Part shown: piece after piece, positions 23,283-35,100 of the stretch
Numbering within the stretch: the first letter of the stretch is position 1
Layout: each line of letters starts with the position of its first letter
Source of the DNA: a virus
Virus record (IMG/VR): IMGVR_UViG_3300013131_000041
Coordinates: 1 to 64,000 of that record
Direction: 5' to 3' (one strand)
Length of the DNA stretch: 64,000 nucleotides
Position numbers and translations under genes: made by a program
The notes under the pieces: generated by a model
The model's database searches: none
Told to the model about the DNA's origin: nothing
The model's input: only the letters and a program-made list of their open reading frames with translations

Positions 23283-25322
23283 ATGGCAATTGATAGTAGA
23301 ATAGGTAATAAAGTAATTAAAAATGCTCGCCGCGAAGAAGCGTCTGGTACTCGTGTTGATCCGTATCCGTATATTGGTATTGTAAAGAATAATTTAGATC
23401 CCACACGCAGCGGACGACTACAAGTGTATATTCCCGACCTAGGCGGTCCTGAAGATGATCCTAAAAATTGGCGCACAGTAAGTTACGCTAGTCCATTCAT
23501 GGGGTATACCCCACAGACCTTAAGCTCAACTGAACGCCCTAGTCTAGAAAATAAATTTGGCGCAGTTCATCATACGTATGGTATGTGGTTCGTTCCGCCA
23601 GATGTGGGGGTACAGGTTATTGTACTTTTTATTGCTGGCGATCCGATGCGCGGCTACTGGGTGGCCTGTGTGAACCCGCATCTAAGTCACTATATGGTAC
23701 CCGGCATCGCAGGTACTAAAAATATAGATAAGACTAGTATCGCAGGTGGGGGCAAAGGGCTAAAAGATACAGACATATTACCAGTAGTGGAGTTTAATGA
23801 ATACACTAAAGACTTTACTAACAACGCCTTCTACAACAATAATAAACCAGTGCATACTTACCAATGGGATATCTATAAATCACAAGGATTGGATAAAGAT
23901 TACATTCGCGGCCCGCTATCTAGTAGTAGTCAACGTGAAAGTCCTAGTTTTGTATTTGGTATTAGCACTCCCGGTCGCCCAGTAGATGACCCTGCTGACG
24001 ATAACAACTATCTAGCCAGCCTTAAATCAGGTAAATTAGATCCCAAGTATCAAAATGTAAAAGCACGCAAAGGTGGGCATACATTTGTGCTAGATGATGG
24101 GGCTACCACAGGCGAAGATCAATTGATTAGACTTCGTACTGCTAAAGGACATCAGATTCTGATGCACGACACAAATGAAACATTATATATTGCTCACGGT
24201 ACTGGTAAGAGTTGGATTGAATTAGCCAAAGACGGCAGTATACTTGTATTTTCTAAAGGTGGCTTTGCCTTGCGCACTGAAGGTAGTGTTAACTTAAAAG
24301 CTGACGGCGACTTTAATCTGGATGTCGGTGGGCAAATTAAAATGCGTTCAGGGTCTGGAATTAGTTTAGAAACAACTAAAGTAGATGTGCTAGCCGATGG
24401 CAAACTGCGTATAACAGCAAAAGCAGGCACAGAAATAAAAACGGCTGCATATAAAATAGACGCAAGTGGAAAAATTAGTGTTAAGAGTGACGGTACAATA
24501 GCACTACAAGCATCTTCTATACTTCAAAATAGTGGCGGAGTTGATTCTCTTCGAGATGTAAAAAAATTACAAACTGCTCAGTTGCCTGACACATTACCAG
24601 TTGGAACAAGTTGGGTTACAAAACCAGGAGTTCAACAAACTATTGTTGGTATTGCTCCAACTCATGAACCATATGCTCGTGGCACCAAGGGGGTGTTCTA
24701 TATCCCAGAAAGTCCAGGCATACAACCTAAACCATATAGTGGCGATGTTGACGCTACTAAAAATACCGCCACTACAGGGGTATCAAATGGGGCTACAGTT
24801 AAAGATATTCGCAATCAGCCCGCCGCCAAAGAGGCAGTAGGTACGCTATCACTTGATCAAACCACTGCACTATCTTCACAACTTGGTAAAGGGAAAGATT
24901 ATTCTACTACTGGCGAAGATGGCACACTTGGAAAATATCAATTTGACTATAAGTCCCTGCAAGATGCCGGGTATCTTAAGAGTACTGTTACTAGTAACGC
25001 CGACCTGCAGAATCCTAATAGTTGGCTAGGCACCAATGGCATATCAGATGTTTCAAGTTTCTTAGCAAACGGTGCTGAACAAGAAAATGTTTTAAATCTA
25101 GTATCTAAATCAAATTACACAGCCTTAGTGGCCAGTGGAGCAATCACCAGTGAGCAAACCCCCGAGGATGTTGCAGGTATGATGGCAGTTGCGCAGAAAT
25201 TAGGTACAGATGCAGCATTAAAATTCCGCCAAGGCAGTGGGCCCGGCGCAGAAATATTCAACCAAGGTAAGTATGCTGTGAGTGTATTGGCACCACAACT
25301 ACCCGCCATTAATGCTGGATAA
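23283..25322 (+). CDS. gp5: Baseplate central spike protein (gp5-like) with C-terminal extra domain
   Basis: This is a 679-residue protein. Residues about 25-140 form the gp5/VgrG OB-fold (YIGIVKNNLDPTRSGRLQVY near 27, then GVQVIVLFIAGDPMRGYWVA near 107). Residues about 285-415 are a repeating beta-helix (SVNLKADGDFNLDVGGQIKM and similar strands) forming the membrane-piercing needle. T4 gp5 carries a lysozyme domain between these parts; none is visible here. Instead residues about 530-670 form a further domain with GTLGKYQFDYKSLQDAGYL, reminiscent of transglycosylase-like domains on other spike proteins, but catalytic residues are not certain. The lysozyme task may be taken by the preceding hub protein. 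Confidence 0.85.
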   Translation: MAIDSRIGNKVIKNARREEASGTRVDPYPYIGIVKNNLDPTRSGRLQVYIPDLGGPEDDPKNWRTVSYASPFMGYTPQTLSSTERPSLENKFGAVHHTYGMWFVPPDVGVQVIVLFIAGDPMRGYWVACVNPHLSHYMVPGIAGTKNIDKTSIAGGGKGLKDTDILPVVEFNEYTKDFTNNAFYNNNKPVHTYQWDIYKSQGLDKDYIRGPLSSSSQRESPSFVFGISTPGRPVDDPADDNNYLASLKSGKLDPKYQNVKARKGGHTFVLDDGATTGEDQLIRLRTAKGHQILMHDTNETLYIAHGTGKSWIELAKDGSILVFSKGGFALRTEGSVNLKADGDFNLDVGGQIKMRSGSGISLETTKVDVLADGKLRITAKAGTEIKTAAYKIDASGKISVKSDGTIALQASSILQNSGGVDSLRDVKKLQTAQLPDTLPVGTSWVTKPGVQQTIVGIAPTHEPYARGTKGVFYIPESPGIQPKPYSGDVDATKNTATTGVSNGATVKDIRNQPAAKEAVGTLSLDQTTALSSQLGKGKDYSTTGEDGTLGKYQFDYKSLQDAGYLKSTVTSNADLQNPNSWLGTNGISDVSSFLANGAEQENVLNLVSKSNYTALVASGAITSEQTPEDVAGMMAVAQKLGTDAALKFRQGSGPGAEIFNQGKYAVSVLAPQLPAINAG

Positions 25323-25330
25323 ATATTATT

Positions 25331-25705
25331 ATGGCTACATATAAAGGTTTTAGTACATTAGGTTCATCGAGTAACTTTCGTCTTACTGACTTTGATTTGA
25401 TTAAGCAGGATATTTTAAATCACTTCAATATTCGCAAAGGCGAGAAACTCATGCGTCCTAACTTTGGTACTATTATCTGGAACGTCTTATACGAACCTTT
25501 CACTGAAGACTTAAAAAGTGTCATCACGCAAGACATCCAGGCTATTGCGGCCTATGATCCTCGCGTGAGTTTTGACAACATCATTATTACAGAATACGAC
25601 CAAGGTATCCTAATAGAGCTACAGTTGCGCTATGTTTTAACTAATCAGACCAACACTATGCTCTTGCGCTTTAACGGCGAAAATCAAACTCTAACTACAC
25701 AGTAA
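25331..25705 (+). CDS. gp25: Baseplate wedge protein gp25-like
   Basis: This 124-residue protein is of the GPW/gp25 family, the wedge component that also starts sheath assembly. Typical segments are DFDLIKQDILNHFNIRKGEK near residue 20, LMRPNFGTIIWNVLYEPF near 40, and IEVELQLRYVL-like sequence near 98. The length matches T4 gp25 (132). The ATG follows the gp5 stop by 8 bases. The sequence GATAAATA at the gp5 stop codon is too close to be a convincing promoter for this gene. Confidence 0.95.
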   Translation: MATYKGFSTLGSSSNFRLTDFDLIKQDILNHFNIRKGEKLMRPNFGTIIWNVLYEPFTEDLKSVITQDIQAIAAYDPRVSFDNIIITEYDQGILIELQLRYVLTNQTNTMLLRFNGENQTLTTQ

Positions 25706-25730
25706 TATAAACTACGCTGTTTATTTCTAA

Positions 25731-25738
25731 GATAAATA
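25731..25738 (+). promoter_or_regulatory. Candidate late promoter (GATAAATA) for gp6
   Basis: GATAAATA is 20 bases before the gp6 ATG at 25759, with TTAGGAA in the leader. It sits in the only sizeable gap (53 bases) of the baseplate operon. Confidence 0.65.
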
Positions 25739-25758
25739 CATTATATTAGGAATAACGT

Positions 25759-28700
25759 ATGGCAATTACAACGAGACAGACTAGTTTATTAGTCGCAGAA
25801 GACTGGACAAAACTATATCAAAGTTTCCGCAACGCAGATTTCCAAAGCTATGACTTTGAAACTCTACGTGCTTCGATGATCAGTTATCTTCAACTATATT
25901 ATCCTGAAGATTTTAACGATTATATTGAATCTAGTGAGTTTATCGCACTAATTGATATGATTGCTTTCTTGGGCCAATCAATTGCGTTCCGCGGCGACTT
26001 AAACGCACGTGAAAACTTTATTGATACAGCACAACGCCGTGACAGTATTTTAAAACTGGCACGATTAATTTCATACAACCCTAAACGTAATATTGCAAGT
26101 CGAGGCTACCTAAAATTTAATAGCGTGTCAACAACTGAAAGTGTGTTCGACAGCAACGGCATTAATCTTGCAGGACTAGTAGTTAATTGGGCAGATTCTG
26201 CTAACAATAATTGGTTAGAACAGTTTACTGTTATTCTGAATGCTGCTTTACAATCAAATCAAGTAATTGGTAAACCGGCAAACAGTCAGATTATTGCAGG
26301 TGTTACCACAGAAGAATATCAAATTAACTATGTTCTTAACACGTTAGCAACATACCCTATTAAAGCCACAGTGGCGGGCACTAGTATGAACTTTGAGGTG
26401 GTCAGTGCTACTAGTTCAGGCGAAAGTTTTGTTTATGAAGTTGCACCAAATCTGAATGTGCCATTTAACTTCTTGTATAAAAATGACGGCCTAGGTAATA
26501 ACAGTAACAACACTGGTTATTTTATGTACTTTGTACAAGGTACACTGCAAAGCGTAGACTTTAATTTCCAAGAAAGTGTACCCAATAGAGTTTACAGCGT
26601 TAACGCCAATAATATCAACAACAATGATATATGGTTGTATAGTGTTGACAATAACGGTAATCTAGGCAACGAGTGGGTGCAAGTACCAGCAGTAGCTAAC
26701 ACAAACGTAGTTTACAATAATAGTACAGAGCGTAATATTTTCCAAGTAAATTCACGTGCAGGAGATCAAATTGATCTAGTGTTTGGTGATGGTGCATTTG
26801 CTAACATTCCAGTTGGTCGTTATAGACTTTACTACAGAACATCAAATGGTCTTCAATATAAAATCACCCCTGATGAAATGCAGAATGTCATCATTCCTAT
26901 TAACTATATTAGTCAAACAGGCCGTGTCGAAGTACTAAACATCAGTGCTAGTCTACAATACACAGTTGCTAATTCTAGTACACGTGAAAGTCTTGATGAT
27001 ATTAAACAAAAAGCACCACAGCAATTCTACACACAGAATCGTATGGTCACAGGTGAAGATTACAATATCTTGCCTTATACACTATTCAGCAACATCATTA
27101 AAGCCAAAGCAGTTAACCGTACTAGTTCTGGTGTTAGTCGTTACTTAGACGTTATTGACGTAACAGGTAAGTATTCATCAACTAACATCTTTGCACAAGA
27201 TGGTATTTTATTCCGCGACAGTTTTACGGATACATTTAGTTTTGACTACAACACATCAAATGATATCTATCGTGTAATTTATGATCGTATTCAACCTATA
27301 GCACTAGCGACAGAAACTCAACAGATGTTCTACGCAGATTATCCTCTGATTGTTTTAACTAACGTCTACTGGCACACCTCAACTGTTATTGCTAACGGTT
27401 GCACAGGATATTTTGTAGACGTAGATGGTAAGATTTTACAGATAGGCGATGTAGTTGCTAACACCAACAAATACATCCAACAAGGTGCGATTGTTCGATT
27501 CTCAGCAGGCCCAGGAAACTACTTTGATGCAAATAACTATGTTAAAGCGGGCACACCGAGTAAACCCGGTGACACATACTATGTTTATGCGGCAGTTGAA
27601 TTAGTAGTAGGGGACGGCACAAATGGCGGCCAAGGCAATTTAGCCAGCGGCGCAGGTCCTGTGACACTAAATCAAATTATTCCTTTAGCCGCAGACGGCA
27701 CACAACAATCGGTAATTGGCGATAAAGTTTTTGCAGTATTTAATAATAGTTTTGCTACTTCACTAGTAACCTCTATGGTGGGATACATTCAAGCGTATGC
27801 TAACTTTGGTCTGCGCTACGACACAGCATCAGGCAGTTGGAAAATTATCCTTCCTGCTGATTTAGATACAACCAGTGACTTTAACTTAACGTGGACAGGT
27901 GACACTAGCGGACAGGCAAAAGATGCAAGTTGGCTAATAGCATTTAACACAGTAGGAAAAACTTATACGGTCAGCTATCGTGGTCTACGTTATGTATTTG
28001 AAAGCGTACTAGAAACAAATTTCTATTACGACGGTACTACTAAAATTTATGACGCCAAGACAGGTATGACAGTTCATGACCAAATTAAAGTATTGAAGAT
28101 AAATTCTAATCCGGACGATAGTTATCCGTTGGCGTTAGACTACACTTGGTACATTAACAAGAACATTGTTGAAGTTGACGGTTACGTAAACATTAACAAA
28201 ATGTTAGTAACATTTAGTGATAGTGATAACGATGGCATTCCGGATAATCCGGAATTGTTTGATTTGATTGTAAATCCGGGGATTAATACAGAAAACAAGT
28301 ATGTATACTTCCAAGACACTGTAGGATATGACAACTTTGTAGTAAAAACCCCTGTAGATAATGCCACAGTGGTATCTACTTACAGCACCTTGCGTGCTAT
28401 TGAGCAGGCCAAGACTTTGTATCAAGATAACCAACTGTTTTATATTCCTAACATTGATACTTTCTATCAACTAAGTGTTAGTGGCGCAGTGTATACCATT
28501 TCAGAGGTTACTGGATATTCTTCTAAATTAGGCCGTCAGGATTTGTATTTCCAATATCGTCATAACAGTCCAAACAATAGAAGAATCGATCCAAGCCCAA
28601 ATAACATCATTGACTTGTATGTGCTAACACAACAATATCAAATTGATTATCAAGCATGGATACAAGATACTACCGGACAACTTACAGAACCTTCTGCGCC

Positions 28701-29175
28701 AACCAGCGAAGAACTACAAACAGATTATAGTTCACTAGATAACTACAAGGCTATCAGTGATAGTATCATTTACAATTCTGCTAAGTTTAAACCTTTGTTT
28801 GGAGTTAAAGCAGACCCTACACTACAAGCAACATTTAAAGTAGTTAAGAATCCTAATGTGGTTATTAGTGATAACGAAGTTAAAACCAGCTTAATTGCTG
28901 CTATCAATCAATACTTTGATGTAGCAAACTGGGACTTCGGTGAAACATTTTATTTCAGTGAACTAGCAAGTTATTTACATGTTCAATTAACACCAAATGT
29001 ATCAAGTATTACTATTGTTCCTGCTAACCAAGCAGAAGCATTTGGTAGCTTGTTACAGGTAAATGCAAACATCAATGAAATTATTACAAGTGCGGCCACA
29101 GTGGACAACGTACAGATTATTTCAGCAATTACAGCAGCACAACTAAACCAAACCGGTACAGTTATAGTAGCTTAA
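25759..29175 (+). CDS. gp6: Baseplate wedge protein gp6-like (baseplate J family)
   Basis: This 1138-residue protein opens with the gp6-type N-terminus: SYDFETLRASMISYLQLYYP near residue 30, then DFNDYIESSEFIALIDMIAFLGQ and RENFIDTAQRRDSILKLARLI. The baseplate-J core follows, with the region GDQIDLVFGDGAFANIP near residue 335 and TRESLDDIKQKAPQQFYTQ near 410. It is larger than T4 gp6 (660) owing to a beta-rich middle and C-terminal part. gp6 forms the inner ring that joins wedges. AGGAA precedes the ATG. It is followed after 20 bases by the giant gene. Confidence 0.92.
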   Translation: MAITTRQTSLLVAEDWTKLYQSFRNADFQSYDFETLRASMISYLQLYYPEDFNDYIESSEFIALIDMIAFLGQSIAFRGDLNARENFIDTAQRRDSILKLARLISYNPKRNIASRGYLKFNSVSTTESVFDSNGINLAGLVVNWADSANNNWLEQFTVILNAALQSNQVIGKPANSQIIAGVTTEEYQINYVLNTLATYPIKATVAGTSMNFEVVSATSSGESFVYEVAPNLNVPFNFLYKNDGLGNNSNNTGYFMYFVQGTLQSVDFNFQESVPNRVYSVNANNINNNDIWLYSVDNNGNLGNEWVQVPAVANTNVVYNNSTERNIFQVNSRAGDQIDLVFGDGAFANIPVGRYRLYYRTSNGLQYKITPDEMQNVIIPINYISQTGRVEVLNISASLQYTVANSSTRESLDDIKQKAPQQFYTQNRMVTGEDYNILPYTLFSNIIKAKAVNRTSSGVSRYLDVIDVTGKYSSTNIFAQDGILFRDSFTDTFSFDYNTSNDIYRVIYDRIQPIALATETQQMFYADYPLIVLTNVYWHTSTVIANGCTGYFVDVDGKILQIGDVVANTNKYIQQGAIVRFSAGPGNYFDANNYVKAGTPSKPGDTYYVYAAVELVVGDGTNGGQGNLASGAGPVTLNQIIPLAADGTQQSVIGDKVFAVFNNSFATSLVTSMVGYIQAYANFGLRYDTASGSWKIILPADLDTTSDFNLTWTGDTSGQAKDASWLIAFNTVGKTYTVSYRGLRYVFESVLETNFYYDGTTKIYDAKTGMTVHDQIKVLKINSNPDDSYPLALDYTWYINKNIVEVDGYVNINKMLVTFSDSDNDGIPDNPELFDLIVNPGINTENKYVYFQDTVGYDNFVVKTPVDNATVVSTYSTLRAIEQAKTLYQDNQLFYIPNIDTFYQLSVSGAVYTISEVTGYSSKLGRQDLYFQYRHNSPNNRRIDPSPNNIIDLYVLTQQYQIDYQAWIQDTTGQLTEPSAPTSEELQTDYSSLDNYKAISDSIIYNSAKFKPLFGVKADPTLQATFKVVKNPNVVISDNEVKTSLIAAINQYFDVANWDFGETFYFSELASYLHVQLTPNVSSITIVPANQAEAFGSLLQVNANINEIITSAATVDNVQIISAITAAQLNQTGTVIVA

Positions 29176-29195
29176 CATAGAAAGACGGAACGAGA

Positions 29196-32100
29196 ATGGC
29201 GACAAGAAAAACCTACAAATTTTTACCCTCAGTATTCCAAAGCGATGCTAATAAGAAATTCTTATCAGCCACGGTTGATCAGTTAGTAACTGACCCCAAC
29301 TTAGATACGCTTTATGGGTATGTGGGGCGTAAATTTGCTCCAACATATAAATCTAGTGATAGTTACGTAACTGAAACAGATCCTCTGAGACAAAATTATC
29401 AGTTAGAGCCGGGCGTGGTCATTCGTGATGAAAATAATAACATCACTTTTGTTGCTGACTATCCTGATCTTCTTGACAAAATTTCATACTATGGTGGTTT
29501 AACCAATAATCATAGTCGACTATTTGAACAAGAGTACTACACGTTTGATCCTAAGATCAGTTACGACAAACTGGTTAACTTCTCGCAATACTACTGGCTA
29601 CCTAACGGTCCTGATGCTGTAGAGGTTAACTCAAGCGGTGTAGATATCACAGCGACCTACACAGTAACTCGTGATGGCGCTAATGGTCGATATATCTTTA
29701 AGAACAATGGAGTTGTTGATAACAGTATTATTTTTGCACACGGTGGTGTATATCAATTTGTAGTTGATCAGCCGGGCTATCCTTTTTGGATCCAAACTGA
29801 ATTAGGGGTTGATGGCGTAGTTAGTGCCACACCTACACTAAGCTCGCGCGACATCTACGGAGTAGATAATAACGGTACTGACCAAGGTACTATTACATTC
29901 CGTGTACCACAAACTTATGCGCAAGATCGTTGGGTAAATATGCCTACAGTATTCAGCGCAGACTATGCAACTCCTATTCCTTACTACAAACTAGCTAATA
30001 GAACACTAAGTCAATTCTTAGCAGAATATCCGCAATACGCAGGTATTACTGGACAACTAAACGGCAAGTATACAATTTTTACTGAGGTTAGCACATGGAC
30101 TAGCGTGGGCGAAGATGCTTGGACTAACCCAGCAGTTATTGATAGTGATGGTGATGTGGTTCCTGGATATTCGGCTGGGGATGTGATTGCAGAGGCTGAA
30201 CGCTATGATGTGTGGCGAGTGGTATATGTTGATATTGGTCAAAAATTAAAATTAGATGCACCGGTTGCGGCTAACATCACAGCAGGCACAAGTTTAACAG
30301 TTGGTACTCAACTAACATCATTATTGTATGATGCAGTTGTTGGTCAAGAGTATGTGTATGTTCCAAATACATTTACAGCAAGTGTAGCTGAGGTTGTTAA
30401 GCGTACCGATGTAGTTACTGCTTTATCAGCAACAACATCAGGTACCAATGAAATCACAGTTACATCAACAGCTGGCTTAGTGCCAGATATGCCTATAGTA
30501 TTCATTGGTGCGCCAACAGTGGGGGGCATAGTATCAGGTACAACATATTATGTAAAAGATGTTGTTAATCTGACAACTCTTACTATTAGCGAAACAGTAG
30601 GCGGCAGTGAATATGCCTTAACAAATGACACCGGGATCATGGATGTAACAGCATCCTATACAGATATCCCTGCTGGCGCAGCTATTACTGCTATAGCCAA
30701 AGGCGATCCATTATTAAAATTAGTTCATGAACAAACAGTGGCAGTTGACGAAAAAGTCTACATCAGATTCGGAGTCCAAAACACTAACAAAGAATACTAC
30801 AAAGACTATGATGGTTTCTTTTACGAGACACCTGTCATCACAGCACAAAGTGATCAGTTGTGGATACAAGATGGTGTTTCTGCGAGAATTTATTCACCTA
30901 TCAAGATTATTGATTATGCTGGGTGGAATATCGATGTAGAAAATGATATTATTGGTCAGCTCAACTATACAAGTCCAAATAGTGTTGAATTTACGTCAGG
31001 CCTTAAAGTACAATTTGGTGATGACGTAATACCTGCAAGTTATCAGAATCGCCAGTTCTATGTAGAACAAGTTGGTGACACTACTGATGGCATCCAATTA
31101 GTGCCAGTTGATGAATTAGTTACTCCTGAATCCTACAATGATGAAATAACTACAAATTATCCAGGCGAATTCTTCCCAGATTATATCACAGTGAATCGTG
31201 CTAATAAGGCACGGAATGCCTGGGCCCGTAATAATCGTTGGTTCCACATAGATGTTATTACTGCCACTGCCGCATATAACAGTACAGTACCTACATTTGA
31301 TAACGGTATTCGTGGACAACGTCCTATCGTGCAGTTTGAAGCAAACTATCAACTATATAACGATGGTCGTGTTGCCAAAGCACCAATTGACATTTTAGAC
31401 ACTAGCATCACTAGCGCATTTACGCAACTACAAGGTCAAACATACACTAGTATATTTGGCATTGAAATTATTAACAGCAACGGTGACATAGTATATCCTA
31501 ATGGCCTGCGAGTAGTTTTTGCCGCAGATGAAGATCCTTTAGTTAAAAACAAAATTTATGTACTAACAGTAGTACAATACGACGTTGATGATTACGGCAA
31601 TCCTACAGGCACAAAATATATCGAGTTAACCAAAGCAGATGACGGGGATATTATTGCCTACAATACCACAGTGGTTAAACTAGGTTCATACAAAGGCAGC
31701 CAATGGTGGTTTGATGGTATAAATTGGAATTCAAGCCAGCAGAAAACATACCTGCAACAACCTCCACTGTTTGATGTATTAGATGCTACAGGTAAGAGCC
31801 TAAGCGCATACACCCGCAGCACATTTACAGGTACACAACTTTTTGGATATGTTCGTGCTACAACAGGGACCACTGATTCAGTGCTGAGCAGAGGACCAGT
31901 CGCTCCGGTGTATGACAGTGACAATAATGCTATTACAAATTTCTATTTGAGTTACAAAAACTTTACAACGCAGGGCGACATTAAATTTGAAAATTTCTTT
32001 AATACAGATACTTTCAGTTATGTAGATTCTAGCAGTAGCATTGTTACTAAAAATATTAATTTAGGCTATTTACAAAAAGTGGTAGATAGCCAAACTCTTA

Positions 32101-35100
32101 TACCTAAGAATACTTGGCTAACTGTGCCAGAACACAGTAAACAATATCAACTATTCAGTTTTGTTTATGCAACTGGTAACAACCCATTTACTATTGATAT
32201 TACTCCAACAGGTAACGAAAGAACTATCCCGTATGTAAAAGTTTTTCAAAACTTTGCATATTTAAATCCAGCAACTGATTGGACTATTAGCGACAAAACA
32301 ATCACTATTTTAACACCGTTAACGGTTGACGACCAAATTGATATTTTAGTTTATAGCTCTGAGATTAGTGCTAGTGCATTTTATCAAGTTCCACAAAACT
32401 TAGATTTAAACGCACAAAATATCGACATCGATATGTTGACTTTGGGTCAACTACGCAACCACTTAGTGGTAATTGCTGAAAACAGTACTATTTTAGAAGG
32501 CGAAGTTTTAGCACAAAGTAATCTACGCGACATTGATGTTAAACAACAAGGCGGCACTATTCTTAAACATAGTGCTCCGATTCCGTATGCGAGTTTATTC
32601 TTGATTGATAAACAAGCAAACATCATTAGCAGTATTAGATTTGCTCAACAAGAGTACAGTAAATTTAAAAACAAATTCTTAGAACTAGCAGTAAGTTTAG
32701 TTGGGGTTGATCCTACAGATCCTGTAGCTAGTGTTGATTTGATTTTAAATAAAATTAATCTAGTTAAAAACAAAAACTTCCCTTGGTACTATTCAGATAT
32801 GGTACCATACGGCCCACTTAAAAATATCGTAGGACAAATTGGCGCAATTGACGGGTTTGAAGTATTTGATCCGTTAAAATTAAACTACGAAATTACAAAT
32901 ATTTTCAACGATCAACAATTAAGCAATCGAGCAATTTTAGTATACCTAAATAATCAACAATTAGTTAAAGGTGTTGATTATTCATTTAGAACAGATACCC
33001 CTAGTATTGATTTTACTATTACTCTGACTGTGGGTGATATTATTAAGATTGTTGAATACAGTAATACTGACGGCAACTATATTCCTGAAACACCAAGTAA
33101 GTTAGGGCTATGGCCTAGTTTCGTTCCTGAGATATTTGTAGATGACACTTATAGAACAGCTACAACTGTTCTACGCGGACATGATGGTAGCATTACGCCA
33201 ACATTTGGTGATTACCGCGACGAGTTCCTATTAGAATTAGAGAAACGTATCTACAACAATATTAAATTACCAGCTAATACATCATTTGGTGATATTTTTA
33301 GTGTTGTTCCGGGCAAATTCCGTGCAGGCGATTACACTATAAATGAAATCAATCAAATCTTAGGTGATCCATTCATGTCATGGATTGGTAATAACAATCT
33401 AGACTATACATTAAATGATACATTTGATAGCAACGACCCGTTTACTTGGAACTATAGTAAGAGCTATGACCGTATTGACGGCGAAACACTACCAGGTAGC
33501 TGGCGTGCATGTTATCAATACTTTTATGATACATATCGCCCACACTTAACTCCGTGGGAAATGTTAGGATTTACCAGTGAGCCAAGTTGGTGGGAAGGCT
33601 ACTACGGTGCCGCACCTTATACTGGTGCAAACAAATTTATGTGGGACGATCTAGAAGCGGGTTATATTCGTGCAGGTGATCGCCGAGGAGTTGATTTAAA
33701 CTATGCTCGACCTGGACTGTCAACTATTATTCCTATTGATGAAAACGGTAATTTAATTAGTGTAGCATCTTTATTGTGTCGAACATTTAACAGTAGAAAT
33801 TCTGGAAGCGCATGGGCAGTAGGCCAACAGGGTCCTGTAGAATTTGCCTGGCGCATAAGTAGCGAATTCCCGTTCGCTGTTCAACAAGCATTAGCATTAA
33901 CTAAACCTGCTAAGTATTTTGGCACCTTAATTGATGTCTACAACTACACCCCATTGAATTCATTGTATTCACAATCTACAGATGCTGAAGGTGTTGTATC
34001 AGCTAATGAACAGTATTTAATGGCCGACACTAACAAACAAATCACACAAGGAGTGATCGACTATAACGGTAACATAACTTCCGGAATAATAAATCGCACC
34101 GCAGGTTACCTAAACTGGATTGTTGATTACCTGATTAACCAAGGTGTAAATCCGAATACATATCTATTACCGATGTTAAGAAATTATCAAGTAAACCTAA
34201 CTTACAAAGTGGGCGGGTATACTGATCAAAAATTCTTACAGGTACTTGCTGAACAAGTTAGCCCAACAAGCACCAACGACAGCATTTTAGTACCAAATGA
34301 AAATTATAATGTTTATTTAAATGAAAAGCCGGTGCCAGTAGACGATATATCTTACAGTGCAGTTATCATTGAGAAAACAACCAATGGCTATAGCGTTCGT
34401 GGATATGATTTAACTAAGAGTTATTTTACAATTATTCCAAGTATTGTAAACAACAATGCTTCAAGAATTACTGTATTAAATCGTTCAGCAACAATCTACA
34501 AAGATTATCAAAACTTGCTGATGAACGTTCCTTATGGTTACGAGTTTACTAGCACACAACAAATCGCAGATTTCTTGATTAGCTACGAACGTTACCTAAT
34601 GGCACAAGGATGGACATTTACAGAAACAGAGCCACAACTAGAACAACTTAAAGATTGGAAACTAAGTGTTCGTGAATTCTTATACTGGGCGCAACAGGGG
34701 TGGACAGCAGGCAGTATCTTAGTAGTAAGCCCTGTGTCATCGACCATAAATGCTGTCACATCGGGTGCGGTAACTGCTGGGATCGAAGATGCGCAGTATA
34801 GTAGCAAAGTTGTTGATCAAAACTTTAACCTAGTTAAAAATAATAACTACTCTGTCTATAGAACTCCTACAGAATTTAGACTAAACCTACAAGATCCTGC
34901 TAGTGTTATTGGATATGTAGAAGTTGATCTGGTGAGATATGAACACACACTAGTGTTTGATAATACCACAGTGTTTAACGACGTTATCTACCAACCGGAA
35001 AGCGGTAACCGCCAATTCCGTTTAAAACTAATTGGCCAACGTACTGCTAACTGGGACGGTAGTCTAAGTCCAGAAGGGTATGTATATAACAGTGGTGTGG

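Noticed and set aside
25318-25325. GATAAATA before gp25 as a late promoter
   Set aside because: It arises from the gp5 stop codon (GGA TAA ATA) and lies only 5 bases before the gp25 ATG, leaving no leader.
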